A stretch of 64,000 nucleotides of DNA, taken from positions 1 through 64,000 of the forward strand of contig JANDJZ010000237.1 in NCBI GenBank assembly GCA_027943245.1. The letters are read 5' to 3'. The translations under genes were made by a program, and so were the position numbers. How positions within the stretch are numbered: the stretch's first letter is position 1; the number at the start of each line of letters is the position of its first letter. Positions 1 through 11,086 of the stretch are shown one piece after another. The DNA comes from Acanthamoeba sp. SK_2022b. Lineage: Eukaryota; Discosea; Longamoebia; Acanthamoebidae. The notes beneath the pieces are model-generated. The model was not told where the DNA came from, did not search any database, and worked only from the letters and a program-made list of their open reading frames with translations.

Positions 1-953
1 AGATGTTCTTCACAGACGGCGTGAGGACGACCGCCGTGCCGTTCAGGACGGCTGCGATGGCGGGCGGCAGCACCGGACCCGAATCGACGGCTGCCGATGT
101 GGTGGTCGTGGTGGTGGTGGGCGGCAGCGTGGAATCTCGCGACTGCTGGCTGCTGGTCTCCTCGTCCATCTCGTCGTCCGTCTTCTCTTCCGCGTTCAGG
201 CGCGCAGCGTGCTTGGGCTGATCCTTTTCGCTGACGGGCTCCTCCTCGTCGTCGCTGAACAGCGCCTTTTCCATCTCGTCCAGTCCCATTCCGATGGCGT
301 CCTGCTGTTGCTGCTCCTGCTTGGCAGGGAACGGCGAGACAAACACTGCCGATGGCTGTGCTGCTGTCATCGTTGTGGTGGTGGAGCCCGAAGGTGTAGG
401 TGCCGCCCCATTGGCACTGCTATGCAGGGAGGCCGCAGGGAAGCTCGAGAGCGACGAGTCCGTGTCGTAGTCATCGTCATAGTCATCCCCGCCCCGTTTG
501 GTAGCACCCCCGCCGAGCTTAGACTTGAGCGCTCGCGCCATCTCGGCCGCCTTCGCTCTCACCTCCTCAGCATCCTCTTCCTTTTCCTGTTTGGCCTCCT
601 TCACTTCCTCGCCTTCCTCAAAATCGTCCACCTCGCCATCGCTCATGTCCTCAAAATCAATCGCATCAGGCGCCTTTTCTTCTCCAGCATCATCTGTGCA
701 TATGATCAACAAAGATTTAAAAATTGAATGCATGGGAAGGGGTCAAATCACGAAGAAAGAAAGACATGTAGTGGCGCAGGGAGAGATGGAGGAGGCCACC
801 GGCTGTCATTTCACGAGGCGGTGCCTTTGCTATACCCATGCCTTTGCCCATGCCCAGGGCTTTGGCGCCCGCTACCAATTCGGGGGGCAGCGCATCGCCG
901 AACATGAGCAGTCCCTCGAGGTTTCCACCTCCCTTTTTGCCATTACGCTTCAT
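1..953 (-). CDS. Acidic low-complexity protein, 5' part only (runs off window start)
   Basis: I do not recognise this gene. Translation starts at the ATG at 953 (MKRNGKKGGGNLEGLLMFGD). The first exon is Gly/Met-rich (ALGMGKGMGIAKA). A GT-AG intron of about 125 nt, joined in phase 1, separates it from a long second exon at about 690 down to 1. That exon encodes an acidic, Glu/Asp/Lys-rich segment, probably helical (ARAKAAEMARALKSKL-like), then Ser/Thr-rich linkers, a poly-Thr run and a second acidic block (LFSDDEEEPVSEKD). The reading frame is open at base 1, so the C-terminus lies outside the window. The composition suggests a nuclear or scaffold protein with disordered regions, but no catalytic motif is visible. 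The next gene (kinase) is on the same strand about 500 bp upstream. Confidence 0.6.
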
Positions 954-1447
954 CTTGAAGTCTGCCGCTGTAGCCTCACCTCCGCACTACCCGAGCGAAC
1001 GAGTGCCGATCCCAATCCCTCTTAATCTCTGCCAATCTCTCTTAATTTCTGCTTAATTATTCTTATTTTTGCCCTCGCTCCCTGCAAATCGAGCGGCAGC
1101 CCGTGCGTCCAGTCGAGTGTGGGGTTGGAACAGACTGAAATTTGGAGGCCTGCTTATATTTGTAGTCGACAAGTAAATATTCAAATATTATGGGATGCCT
1201 GTGCCTGGAAAAGGTGCAAGAAATAGAGAAGGCTCAAAGAATGCAAGAAGGGCAGACCGAGTGAGAGCTCGAAGAGGGAGAGGCAGGTGACCTACACGGA
1301 GGACATGCTATGTCATGATATCTGGATGCATCCTGCCATACATTTATGTGCGCCGACACACCTAGCGCCTCTTTTGTAACACGCCGCAACACGTACACCC
1401 ACACCGCGCAGAATACAAACAGATTTGGGAAGTCGCAGACGACCACA
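954..1447. other. Intergenic, no gene seen
   Basis: This stretch lies between the start of the acidic-protein gene and the stop of the SH2-kinase gene. It is AT-richer around 1030-1200 and has only short unconvincing frames. It probably holds the promoter and 5'UTR of the left gene and the 3'UTR of the kinase gene. No promoter motif or RNA gene could be recognised. Confidence 0.5.
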
Positions 1448-1719
1448 TCAGTCGGCCAGGCGAGCGTAGTCGGCGTCCATGTGCGCGTCGTGCGCGACGA
1501 AGAGCTGCGAATATTTGGAGCCCATCAACGCTCGCTGTAACAACAAACAAGGTGAGTTGGAAAGGCTTAGACGGCCAGGCCTGGGGGAAAGTTATACCTT
1601 GAGGCCAAGGTCCTTCTTGCGGGCCTTGAGAAGCTCCTTGAGAGTGGGATACTCCTGCGAGCCTAGCGTGAAGCCGCTACCCGCTCGGTGCTTGATTCTG
1701 TGTTGTTTGTCTGTTAATG

Positions 1720-1775
<56 letters not shown>

Positions 1776-2592
1776 GCAGCGAAGGCGGGCGTACCGGTAG
1801 TGCTTGAGCTGGCCCTCGCTCTCCATGGCGGTGACGGTGTAGTAACCGGGCTTGGAGCTGAAGCGGATGATGTAGGTGCCCACCTTCTTGCCCGCCATCT
1901 GACGTTCGGCGTTCTCGCTCGTGATGTCACCGTAGAAGCCGCTGCATGTCAAATGCGTAGTTGATGAGCATGCGTCCAGTCCAGCGGATGCACGAAAAGA
2001 AATGGGCAAGCATGCAACGAGATGGGGAGCTGGTACTTCATCTTGATGATGTCTTGCACCCGCTTGGGGAACGTTTCATCAGGAGTGAAGGGGCCGAACC
2101 ACTCGAGCACGTTGCCAAAGTCTTCGATCGAGACCTGTCCGCCAGTGGAGTCGGCTGCGTTGGGCACTGTTTCGCAGAACAGACGCAGTCGGCACCGGAG
2201 AGGGGGGGGGGTGAGTGCGGCGGTCAGCGTCGTGGGGCGTGTTAAGGCTGCGAGAACGCCAACCAACGGTAGGTTAACCTACCCAAGACCAGGTGAAGCG
2301 ACTTGATTATGAGCGCATCCTTCCAGGTGGTCTTCTTTGGCAGCTGAATGCCGCAGTATTTGATGAACGTCTGTTTGAGCAGCAGAGAACAGAGGAAAGA
2401 GGAAGATGAGTGATGCCGGGTTGGTTGGTTGGTTGAATTGGGTCAGTATTACCTTGGCGAACTCCTTCCAGGGTACGCTGTCCCGAATGGCCCCCTCCTT
2501 GGTTTTGAAGGACTTGAGCCAAAACTCGCGAGCCAGCGAATTGGCATCGCTGATGATGGCATCGAGCACAACTACGCGCGCGCGCGCGCGCA

Positions 2593-2656
<64 letters not shown>

Positions 2657-4788
2657 CGGACGAGGGGTCAGTTCGAGTTGAATTCCTTTGGGGGCACGCG
2701 CCTGATCGCCGCGAGGGGGAACGAGCTGTGCGTACTCTCGTCGAGCACCTGGCCCTCGAGGATGGTCCTGAAGGAGGGACGCTTGCGGGGATCGTGCTCA
2801 AGACACGCCCCGATGAGCTTGGCAAGTCTCGGAGGGCAATAGTCGGGCATGGTCGGGCGCTTCTGTTGCTTGACCACGTACCGGAACACATCTGCCGTGA
2901 TCAGAAAGCACCAGAGGGGAGTCAGTCAAGTCGCGCCTGACGCGACAGGGGGAAAGCAAAGAGGAGGCCCACCTGCCACAGTCTCGAAGTCCTTGTCTTC
3001 GTAGGGAATCATTTGGGTGAGGAGCTCCCACAAGATGATACCGAAACTAGAGCAGATCAGCTTGTAAGCGGGGGGGGGACAACTGGAGTGTCTACACGAG
3101 GGAGAAGGGATGTGAGATTGCCGGTGATGTTGTACCTGTACACATCAGCCTTCTCGCTGTAGGGCTGCTCTGCCAGAACTTCGGGCGCCATGTAGAGGGG
3201 ACTGCCAACGGCGCCCTTCTGCTCCTTCTTCTTAATGCGCGAGAGACCAAAGTCGGCTACCTTGGCCACCCAGTTCTCGTCCACCAGAATGTTTTGCGTC
3301 TGTAACAGATCGGGGGGTTAGCTGGATTGTGGCGCCACGACCTTGACCATCTACTATGTTTCAAGGAGGTGGATAAAGTCTTCTCATGAGTGTCACCGTG
3401 CCTTAAGATCCAAGTGCCTGCAGCGTACATGTGAAGTACACGACAAGAGGGGTTGCATTGTGAGTGGGCACGCCGAACCAACAAGGCACTGGTGATAAAT
3501 GGAACGTACAGGATCGGCGGGTTGGAGAGATGCAGCCAGTTCACTCCCAAGGCGGTATCGCGAGCGAAGCGCATCCTCTGCTTGAACGAGATCTCATCTA
3601 ACGAGTGTGATAGAAGCGATGAGCGATAGACGGCGCGATGACAAAAACACAAGAAGGCGGGAGGGACTACCGTCGCTATTGTGAAGCAGATCGAACACGG
3701 ATCCGCGGGGCATGAGCTCGGTCACCATGATCAGCTTCCCCTGCTCGGGCTCCAGGCACACGCCCATCAGCAGCAACACCTGTTGATATACGACCAGAGC
3801 ATCAAACATTCGTTATCAATGCCCGAAGAGAGGAGAGGCAAGGAAATTAGGGAAATGTACATTGGGATGAAGAAGCTTCGTCATGACCGCGCACTCATTG
3901 CGGAAGTCGTCGAGAATCTTCGTGTGAACTTCTCCTTCGGACTTCCAGTTGGCGTCGATCGTCTTCACTGCCACGGTCTTACCGCGCAGCTGGCCTGAGC
4001 AGGCGACGAACAATGTCAGAAACGGCGAGTGCGCCAACGACAACATTATGACCGTGGCGCGTTGTACTTACCCTTCACCACGGAGCCGAAGGTGCCCTTG
4101 CCCAGCTTCTGCTTCTCGAACACCTTGATCTCAGAGGGGTCCAGCTCCCAGGTTGAGAGGTCGTGCGTGAGCTCTTCGCCCTTGGTCAAGTACGACTTGG
4201 TGGACTTGCCTGAGAATAGGAAAACGAGAACGGAACGGAACGGAAGGAGAAACCGTGAGTGGGCGAATGGGGGCACCAAGAAAGCTTTCACGCCCAGCCC
4301 AACAGTACCAAATACGCGGGTCTCAATGACCGAGATGGAGGCACTGTCGAGGACCTCGTCCACCATGATGGCGGGAACGGCAAGCTTGTCTTTCTCCTTC
4401 TTCAATACCTCCCGACGCACCTGGGCGTGCGTCCAGCCAATAGGTTAGAATCAATAGATTCTATCGGTTAACATTGCTGAAGGAGGGAGTTGGTGAGAAG
4501 GAGTACCTTCTGCTTGAGTGTAAGGTAGTCCTTGCAGAGCCGCATGTGCTTATTCTCGAGATCGACTTCCTGCTTCTCGAGGCTCTCCAGCTCGTCAAGC
4601 AGCTTGTTATCGAATTTCTTGTCAATCATGCGCTTGCAGGCAGTTTCTACTTCAGCATCAAGGGCCTTCTGCTGCTGCCGCGTCCGGTCAATTTCTTCTA
4701 AAATCTCCATCATCTCATGCGTGTGGAAGACATTTCCATGTTTGTCTTCCGCCTTCGCGGTCGCCTTCGATTGCTTCGAAACAAACAT
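1448..4788 (-). CDS. SHK-type protein kinase with C-terminal SH2 domain
   Basis: A cytosolic protein kinase of the amoebozoan SHK layout (kinase, linker, SH2) known from Dictyostelium. About a dozen exons join in frame. The N-terminus (MFVSKQSKATAKAEDKHGN) starts a Glu/Lys-rich coiled coil. The kinase domain has a Gly-loop (GKGTFGSVVKG), Lys in VAVKTID, a catalytic loop reading HLDLKTQNILVDENW, DFGLSR and APEVLAEQPYSEKADVYSF. The linker contains DFGNVLEWFGPF. The SH2 domain includes GTYIIRFSSKPGYYTVT, with Arg in the phosphotyrosine pocket, and FTLGSQEYPTLKELL. The SHK layout suggests recruitment to phosphotyrosine proteins. Oddities: HLD replaces HRD in the catalytic loop; the intron behind DLK has a GC donor; and two introns contain long CA/GT tracts. 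The stop is the TGA at 1448-1450. Family assignment is firm; exact exon edges are by inspection. Confidence 0.9.
1720..1772. repeat. (CT)n(GT)n microsatellite in SH2-domain intron
   Basis: About 19 nt of CT dinucleotides is followed by about 34 nt of GT. It lies in the intron that splits the SH2 domain of the kinase gene, close to the acceptor side in gene orientation. The His/Thr frames it produces are artefacts. Confidence 0.9.
2576..2655. repeat. (CG)n(CA)n microsatellite in kinase-gene intron
   Basis: A CG run at about 2576-2591 leads into about 60 nt of CA. On the coding (minus) strand this is a GT tract inside the intron between the kinase domain and the kinase-SH2 linker. Confidence 0.9.
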
Positions 4789-4961
4789 TATCCTGGTGGG
4801 CTTCCAATCCAAGTGTGACCCGCCCCGCCACAACTAAGTTAGCTTTGCGAGGGAAGGGTCGAGAATGCCAGAAGTAGCAAGTAGCGCAACAACTGTTTTG
4901 TGGGTCTTCGCCGTGGCGGTAGCATTTCTGTCGACCCAAGCAACTGCCACTCGGGCTGACT

Positions 4962-6441
4962 TTAATCGTCTTCCTCACTGCTGGAGGACGAGTCGTCACT
5001 TTCGTCCTCCACAGCGCTCTCCTCCTTCGGCTCTTCCGACGCAGCCTTGGTGGCCTGCTTCCCCCCCGTGTCTTCCACCTTATTCTTCGCCTCCTCGTCC
5101 ACCCCCTTCTGGGTGGATGAAGGCCGCTCACCGCTCTCCTCCTTATCGCTGCCTTCATCCGAGGAGTCGCCCTTCTTTTGGGGCTTCTTGTCCTTGCCCT
5201 TCTCTCCCTCGCTGGCCTCGTCGGAAGAAGAAGAAGGAGAAGAGTCGTCGGCCGGCTTCTTGCCAACCGGCGCCTTCTTCTTACTCTTCTTGGGCGGGTC
5301 ATCGACCACCACCAAGCTCGGGTCAAGCGGCCCCACCACCTTCTGTTCGAGTGGCCACAGCATCGTCAGCATATGCAAGCGTGTTGAGCTTGCCCTCAGA
5401 GAGAGAGAGAGAGAGAAGTCATACCTCGTACTGCTTCTGGAATACGATCACGGTGGGCTTGTCAAAGTTGGTAAAGCGGACGAGGCGCAGGCGACTCCTG
5501 GGATTGGCCTGGAACAACGATCGGCAGGTAAGCTCAACGAGAAATACATACGTACTCAACAGATGCTCTGTGTTCGAGAGGGAGCGAGATCTACGCACGT
5601 CAAACCACTCCATGACCGTCTGGAACATGAGCTCGGCACACAAGGTCTTGGGGAACCTGTGGTTGAAAAGGGTCAGGGCCATGGCCCCACTGCCACCAAT
5701 ACAACAATCGATCCGGAAAGGGAGACGGGTACCCGAAGATGCCCGAGCTGATGGCCGGTATAGCGATGGAATTCCATTTCTTCTTCTCGGCGATGATAAG
5801 GCTGCTCTTCACCGCCGACACCAGCTCCTCGGGCTCACCTGAAAAGCCCACGCACACACCACCATTCACATCAACACGAGGCGAACTCATTGCAGTCGAC
5901 AGTGGTGCCTACCCTTCTTTCCTCCCGCCCACGTGGGGCCAACGGTGTGGATGACGTAGGGCGCCCACAGCCAGTAGCCCTTGGTGAACACCGCCTCGCC
6001 TGTAGGCACCTCCTAAATAGACCAGTTCAGTGAAGGCATAACAGATTAATAGTAAAATTTTAATAGTAAAAGAAGAAAACAAATGGGAACCAAGCGCGCA
6101 TGCTTGGGCTCTTGATTTATTATCTAACAAAGTACTTTGAGTTTTTTATAATTAAAATCAATCGAAGGGAAGAGGGAAAGGGGACATACCTTCCTCCTCT
6201 TGATTATGTTGTCGCTTTCCTCTTGAATCATAGGCCCGCCTCGGTGGCTGATGGCTCCCGCTACGCCAGAGCCGTGCATGAGCCGCTTGTTGGCTGCGTT
6301 GACGATGGCTGTTGTGTCTTCCATGGTGATGTCACCCAATCTCAACTCAATCTTCTGGCCGTGTTGCGACGTCCATTCGCCGCATAAATGGGTGGGCTTG
6401 CGCTCGCCGTAGTCCGCGGGTCTCGCTGGTCCGTTTCCCAT
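4962..6441 (-). CDS. Macrodomain (ADP-ribose binding/hydrolase) protein with acidic tail
   Basis: The N-terminal half is a macrodomain of the MacroD/AF1521 kind, a fold that binds ADP-ribose or removes it from proteins. Visible signatures are [28 protein letters not shown] (the ribose/diphosphate loop), a GPTWAGG segment and [11 protein letters not shown] (the second phosphate loop). The domain continues through [14 protein letters not shown] and ends near [14 protein letters not shown]. The last exon encodes a tail of about 130 residues dominated by Ser/Glu/Asp/Lys, ending in poly-Ser and acidic residues, likely disordered and perhaps nuclear. At least five introns are evident. The start is the ATG at 6441. 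Whether it is a hydrolase or only a reader cannot be told from the sequence. It shares strand with the kinase and LRR genes. Confidence 0.88.
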
Positions 6442-6547
6442 CCTTGTGTGTGGTGTGTGAGAGAGAAAGCTGGGACGGTAACGAACGATTGGTTCTCCCT
6501 CCCCAACAGCGAAAAGAACGTCCGTTCACGGAATGGGAAACAGCCTG

Positions 6548-8859
6548 TCATGGCGAGGATGAGGGCGACTCCTCGGCGCAATCAGCCAAGAACTGTTCCT
6601 CGTCGAGGTCCTGCTGGTAGTCGTGGTCACTGTAGTCCTCGCCGTCGGCATAGTCGTCGACTATGGGTTCGTCCTCGTAGATGCGACGAGCGCGGCCCAA
6701 CTTGAGGGAGACCAGAGGGCAGTGCTGGAGCTTCCACTGCGGCTGGCGGCTCCTCGGCGCATCGAACCGGACCCTCTCCAGCCGCGGCGCATCGTAGATC
6801 TCGACCAGCCGTAGAAACGTACAGCCTATCATCTCGAGCGTGCGCAGTGCGTGGCAGCGCACGACTACAAGCCGGTTCACCTGGACGGTGGTCAGGGTCG
6901 CCTCCTCCACGTTGGGGGCGATCACGGCCAGGTCGAGCCGCTCGCCAAACTGGATGTCCTCGAGGCGGAGCACGGTGACCGAGGACAGCGTCGGCGACGC
7001 GGCCAGTGGGAAGCCTTCGGTCATGTCTAACCACCTGAGGCGCGGGCACGCCTGCAAGAACTGCCGCACGGCATTGTCGTCGACATCGCCGATGGGTAGT
7101 CGAAGCGAGAGGTGGGTCAGTGGTATCATGGCTTCGAGCGGGACTGGCGAGGGTACAGCCGCAACGAAGCTGCGCGAAGTAATGGATAGCGAGCGGAGGG
7201 CAGGAAAGTCGGCCACCAGCTCGCGGAGCCACTTAGACGTTGCCCCCGTGGGCCAACCCAATGACTCGCCGAGAGCGAGATGCCTGAGCAGGGGCGACCT
7301 CGAGCGCAGACCCTCAGCCACGGTGGCCAGGTTTAGCTGGTCGAACAGCAGATCGCACGAGCGCAGCCGCGGGCACTCGACCCGAAGGTTCACCAGTTGG
7401 GTAGTGTACAGGCGGCCCGAGAGGTGGATCCGCTCGAGTTGGGCATGACAGAGGTGAACCTGCGCAGCACCTGTTGGATCCGGCGTCAGCTCGAGCACCT
7501 CGAGGTTCGTAAGCAACGGCAAGGCAGTGATGGCCTGGAGTGTCATCGAGATCGACAGTCCCGGCACATCCATAAGCGTAAGCGACCGGAGGTCGGTCAG
7601 CAGTCGCAGGGAGTTTATGAGCTCGACCGTGCCGCATTCGCAGTCGCTGATCTTAAGGCGCTGCAGGCCGGGCATGGCGGCAAAGACCGACCGCCACATG
7701 GATTGGGCCGGCGATGGTACTGTGGGCTCTGCGAGTGACTGCTCGGGTCGGTCATCGATGATATCGAGTGAGTGGAGCGAGAGCTGGCGGAGATGGGTCA
7801 GTGGGTAGAAGCCCGCGGCAAACTGGTTGAAGGTCAAGTCGCCGTCACACAGGCAGAGCTTCTCGAGTCGAGGACAGTGTTGCAGAACAGACAAAGGAGC
7901 GCCGGGGAGCTTCAGGCGAACACACTTGGAGAGAAAGCTGGGCACTGACCTAATCGTCCAGGCATGAGAGTGCGCGTAAGTGGGCATCCCGATGAGACGT
8001 AAGTGTCAGAAGTGGTCCCAAACCCGGTGGTGAGGAATCGCTCATTAAGCTCCGTGACGTGAGCAGTAACAAGCAGGGCATTGCGAAGGTTGGGGCAGTC
8101 TGTGAGCATGTCCATGTAGTTACCGGGCGGGGCGATGGCGCGCAGAAAGTCGAAGCGCAGCTCGTGGAGGGATGCCAGCCGGCCAGACTTCCAAAGCAAG
8201 TTCAGTGCTCTGACGCCGATCTCAGGCACACGCAAGTGGCGCAGGTGCGCCAGCTGTGAGTCTGTCTCGCTCGGTTCGACGGTTCGCTCCTTATTGCCGA
8301 ATGGGGCAGCGACCAACCCAGCAATAAACGACTTATTTGGTGCCTCAGCATAGAGTACGAGGATCTGCGGACGATCACCCACCTCAACAAGTCAGCATGG
8401 GGCGAAATAGCACAGGTCAGTGTTGAGGGGTCCTGTGTCTGCACCTCCAGCATGGGGCAGCTCGCTTTCAGTACTTGGAATAGGTCTGTGTCCTCATCGC
8501 CAGGCGCCAGAGAGCTCTCAGGCTTCAAACGCAAACTCCTATGAACGTCGACGCAGGTGAGAGCAGAGCGCTCACCCGGCGGGAAAGAGGAGGTACCTGA
8601 GGTGCGGGAAGGCCTTCAGGTGGCGCAAGCCGTGAATGGTGATGAATGGGCAGCCGGAGAGATCGAGATCAGTGAGGTGATGCGCTGCAGCGGGACTTTT
8701 GCCCAGCTCTTCTAGCCACGCGTCGTTGACGGACACGTGAGCGTCGGCGAGGGCCTGTTTTGGCGACGAGACATCAATAGACGAGACATTGCTCCACAGG
8801 CTCGCCGTCGCACGCAGGGCTTCGTAGGGCAGGTGGTTCCACTCACTGAATTCGCACAT
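6548..8859 (-). CDS. Leucine-rich-repeat protein
   Basis: A protein of about 700 residues built largely of irregular LRRs of the RNI/F-box-LRR style (for example LTHLRQLSLHSLDI, LRSLTLMDVPGLSIS and TNLEVLELT), ending in a very acidic tail (DDYADGEDYSDHDYQQDLDE). The reading frame reconnects across three introns: a 37-nt one at 8539-8575 (phase 2); one of about 65 nt whose phase-0 join gives PMLEVGDRPQILVLY; and one of about 74 nt whose phase-2 join gives LTTGSVPSFLSK. I placed the start at the ATG at 8859, but an in-frame link to the ARM-like ORF upstream through a 31-nt intron is possible. No F-box is clearly visible. LRR ladders usually bind proteins; the partner is unknown. The alternative is that 8860-9314 is its true N-terminus. 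Confidence 0.72.
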
Positions 8860-9314
8860 GTCTCAGGTCAGCAGCTGCTCTAAGGTCTGAACCTCTGGTG
8901 GAGGGGCCTGGAGCGCACTTGAGGGCGAGATGGTGCCGACCCGACGGGTCGAAGAAGGTTGTGAGCTGCGCTACAAACTCGAGGGACTTCTGATCTTGCA
9001 CGAGCTGCCAGCGGCACAGCGCACCCACCACGCGCACACTTAAGTCGCCTCCCATCTGCCCCACCCTGTCCAACAATCTTAGTAAGGGACAAGGCGGTGT
9101 TGTTAACGAAGAGGAAGACGCACTGCGTGGCCACGTGCTGGCACGAAGCGGCAGAGGTGAGGTAGGGGACAAGGGCCACCACAGCGGCATCAAACAGCGT
9201 AGTCCATGATGCCGCTACGCTTCCGATGGTCCTTCGTACTTGGACGCAAGGAAGGACGTCCTTGATTACGTGCCCGCGTTTCTTTTTGCTGTTCTCCTGC
9301 GGTGTCTGATCCAT
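8860..9314 (-). CDS. ARM-like ORF with a frame break, perhaps the 5' end of the LRR gene
   Basis: From the ATG at 9314 one frame reads a basic start (MDQTPQENSKKKRG) and then alpha-helical repeat-like sequence (LFDAAVVALVPYLTSAA, CVFLFVNNTALSLTK). Near 9065-9085 coding character moves to another frame (DLSVRVVGALCRWQL, SLEFVAQLTTFFD). The only GT-AG pair available there would give an intron of about 26 nt, so a one-base indel (real or in the assembly) is the simpler reading. Downstream, a 31-nt GT-AG pair would join this ORF in frame to the LRR gene. It could be an ARM/HEAT-like N-terminus of that gene, a separate small gene or a decayed piece. Confidence 0.4.
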
Positions 9315-9614
9315 GAGATACTCTACTGATCGCTTTCAATCATTGTGTTTATTTTTATTGTATTGTATTTTTTTTCCTTTTCACTTTCGCTTTGCCGGAG
9401 GAAGAGAAGTCGCCACCGAGTGCGTTGTTTCCCTCGCTGTTGCGCAGCTTCTACTTCCCTTGCTGGCGGTACCCGAATAAATACAGCCCATGTCTTGCGC
9501 AGCCTGTCCTCCAAGCAAGCCAGCTCGAGTTGAGGCCCAGCCATTACCGCGAGCAACAAATTCTATAATCTAGCAATTTGCTAATTCGCAGCCGAATCCG
9601 ACCAAGCGAACCGA
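9315..9614. other. Divergent intergenic region
   Basis: 300 bp between the divergent ARM-like/LRR locus and the Rab32-like gene. It contains a T-rich stretch at about 9345-9385 and otherwise nothing recognisable. It probably carries promoters for both directions. Confidence 0.5.
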
Positions 9615-10528
9615 ATGGGCTCAACCACTACAACGACGACTACTTCTACCCCTCCTCGCTCGCCCGCCTTGGACCAGAACAGACGCGAGCTGGTCTTCAA
9701 GATTCTGGTCGTTGGCGACATCGGCGCAGGCAAGACCGCCATAATCCGACGCGCTGTTGACAATGTTTTCTCCGATGCCTACAAGGTACTGGCTTAAGCT
9801 GTCCTGTTACCGACGTCCAGCTAGTTTTCTTCCTGAAACAAGATGGGAAGAGACTCACCAGCGTCTTTTGTGGTACCAGAGCACGATAGGTGTCGACTTC
9901 GCATTGAAGTCGATAAAGCTCAACCCCAAGACTACTACGTGGGTTCAGCTCTGGGACGTGGCCGGGCAAGGTGCGCAATGTGTGTGGGGTACTGTAATTG
10001 TAGACGTAGTGTTAACCTCGTCCCTCTTCTTTTGTTGTAGAGCGCTATGGAAACCTGACGCGGGTGTACTATAAGGAAGCGGTGGCTGCCCTGGTCGTAT
10101 TCGACCTCACACGACCAGCTTCGTTCGAGGCCGTGCGCAAGTGGAAGACTGACATAGATACCAAGGTGGCGCTCGCCAACGGCGACCCCATCCCCTGCAT
10201 CCTCGTTGCCAACAAGTGCGACCTCATCAACGTGCCTCTCAATGAAGATGTCATGGTGCGTAGGGCCTGTGCTATAGCGGCGTGGGTTGATATTAGGCTG
10301 ACCTTTGTTTGCTTACAACAGGACCAGTACTGCAAGGAGCACGGCTTCGTGAACTGGATGGTGACGTCGGCCAAGAAGGACATAGGCATCACGGAGGTGA
10401 TGACATCAATCACGGAACAAGTCATGTCTCGATCGCCCATCGAAGATGACCTCGACGAAGACGACCTTATTCGCCTGACAAGCAGTGAAGCGCGACCACT
10501 TGGCGCTGGCTGCTGCTGGAGCGGATGA
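9615..10528 (+). CDS. Rab32/38-like small GTPase
   Basis: A Rab-family GTPase; Rab32/38 members control traffic to lysosome-related organelles and mitochondria-associated membranes. Four exons are separated by three GT-AG introns. After a Thr/Ser/Pro N-terminus come the P-loop (GDIGAGKTAIIRR), switch I (STIGVDFALKSI), G3 (WDVAGQERYGNLTRVYYKEA), G4 (NKCDL) and G5 (SAK in VTSAKKDIG). The C-terminus GAGCCWSG carries a CC prenylation signal. The phrase GVDFALK and the G3 block with NLTRVYYKEA match the Rab32 subfamily. Rab32-type proteins often use IAGQ in G3; here it is VAGQ. The catalytic Gln is present, so it should cycle normally. The start is the ATG at 9615, upstream of the P-loop exon, with no in-frame competitor. 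Confidence 0.9.
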
Positions 10529-11086
10529 GCTTCGCGAGTCCCGCACCTCATTATACTTCTCTGTTCTTTAGTTTCAGCTTCACTGTGCAGAGTGCACCCT
10601 GTCCATTCATAACACGACGTTGTTTGCCTCACGACACTTCCTGATTGGGCCTGATGCGTATGCGTGGGTGCTGCAGCACCGCTGCAACTTGAGGCTATTT
10701 TTTGTGTTGTGCCCACGCGAAGGCGACGTGACAGGCGAGAAGGCATGTAGCGAAATGTAACCTGAGGATACTGCAAACATGCATGCTGGTTTCTGCTCGT
10801 GACCTACCGCTTTTCGTTCCAGTTACCAGGCCGCAGCACCAAGCGTCGCAGGAACACCAAAAAAGCTGCTTAAAGCACTCCTATCGCTACGCGTGCCCTT
10901 CCATGCGACAGTAAACTGAGGAATCAACGGAATGGGTTCTTCGCTTTTGGTCTTGGAGGTCCCTGCAGGATGTTTCTGGCATCCATTTATACATAGGTCA
11001 CATTGCCCGGAGACCTGAGACCCTCGGCTATAAAGCTTTGCCCTTGCCTCTCCATTCTTCACCACTACTACAACCAAACGCGTGTC
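10529..11086 (+). other. Intergenic: 3'UTR of Rab gene and promoter of receptor kinase
   Basis: 558 bp with no convincing coding frame. The right end carries a TATA-like element (annotated separately). A short plus-strand frame starting at 11038 overlaps the receptor start codon in another frame and lacks family features. Confidence 0.55.
11029..11035 (+). promoter_or_regulatory. Candidate TATA box of receptor kinase gene
   Basis: TATAAAG lies 52 bp before the ATG at 11087. The spacing fits a TATA box with a short 5'UTR, as is usual in Acanthamoeba-like genomes. The assignment rests on sequence match and position only. Confidence 0.45.

Noticed and set aside
2279..2891. Frames reading poly-Val-Cys and Thr-His across dinucleotide repeats
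   Set aside because: These are translations of CA/GT tracts inside introns. The flanking kinase exons splice in frame without them. The same applies at 1740, 21100, 27800, 42600 and 45740.
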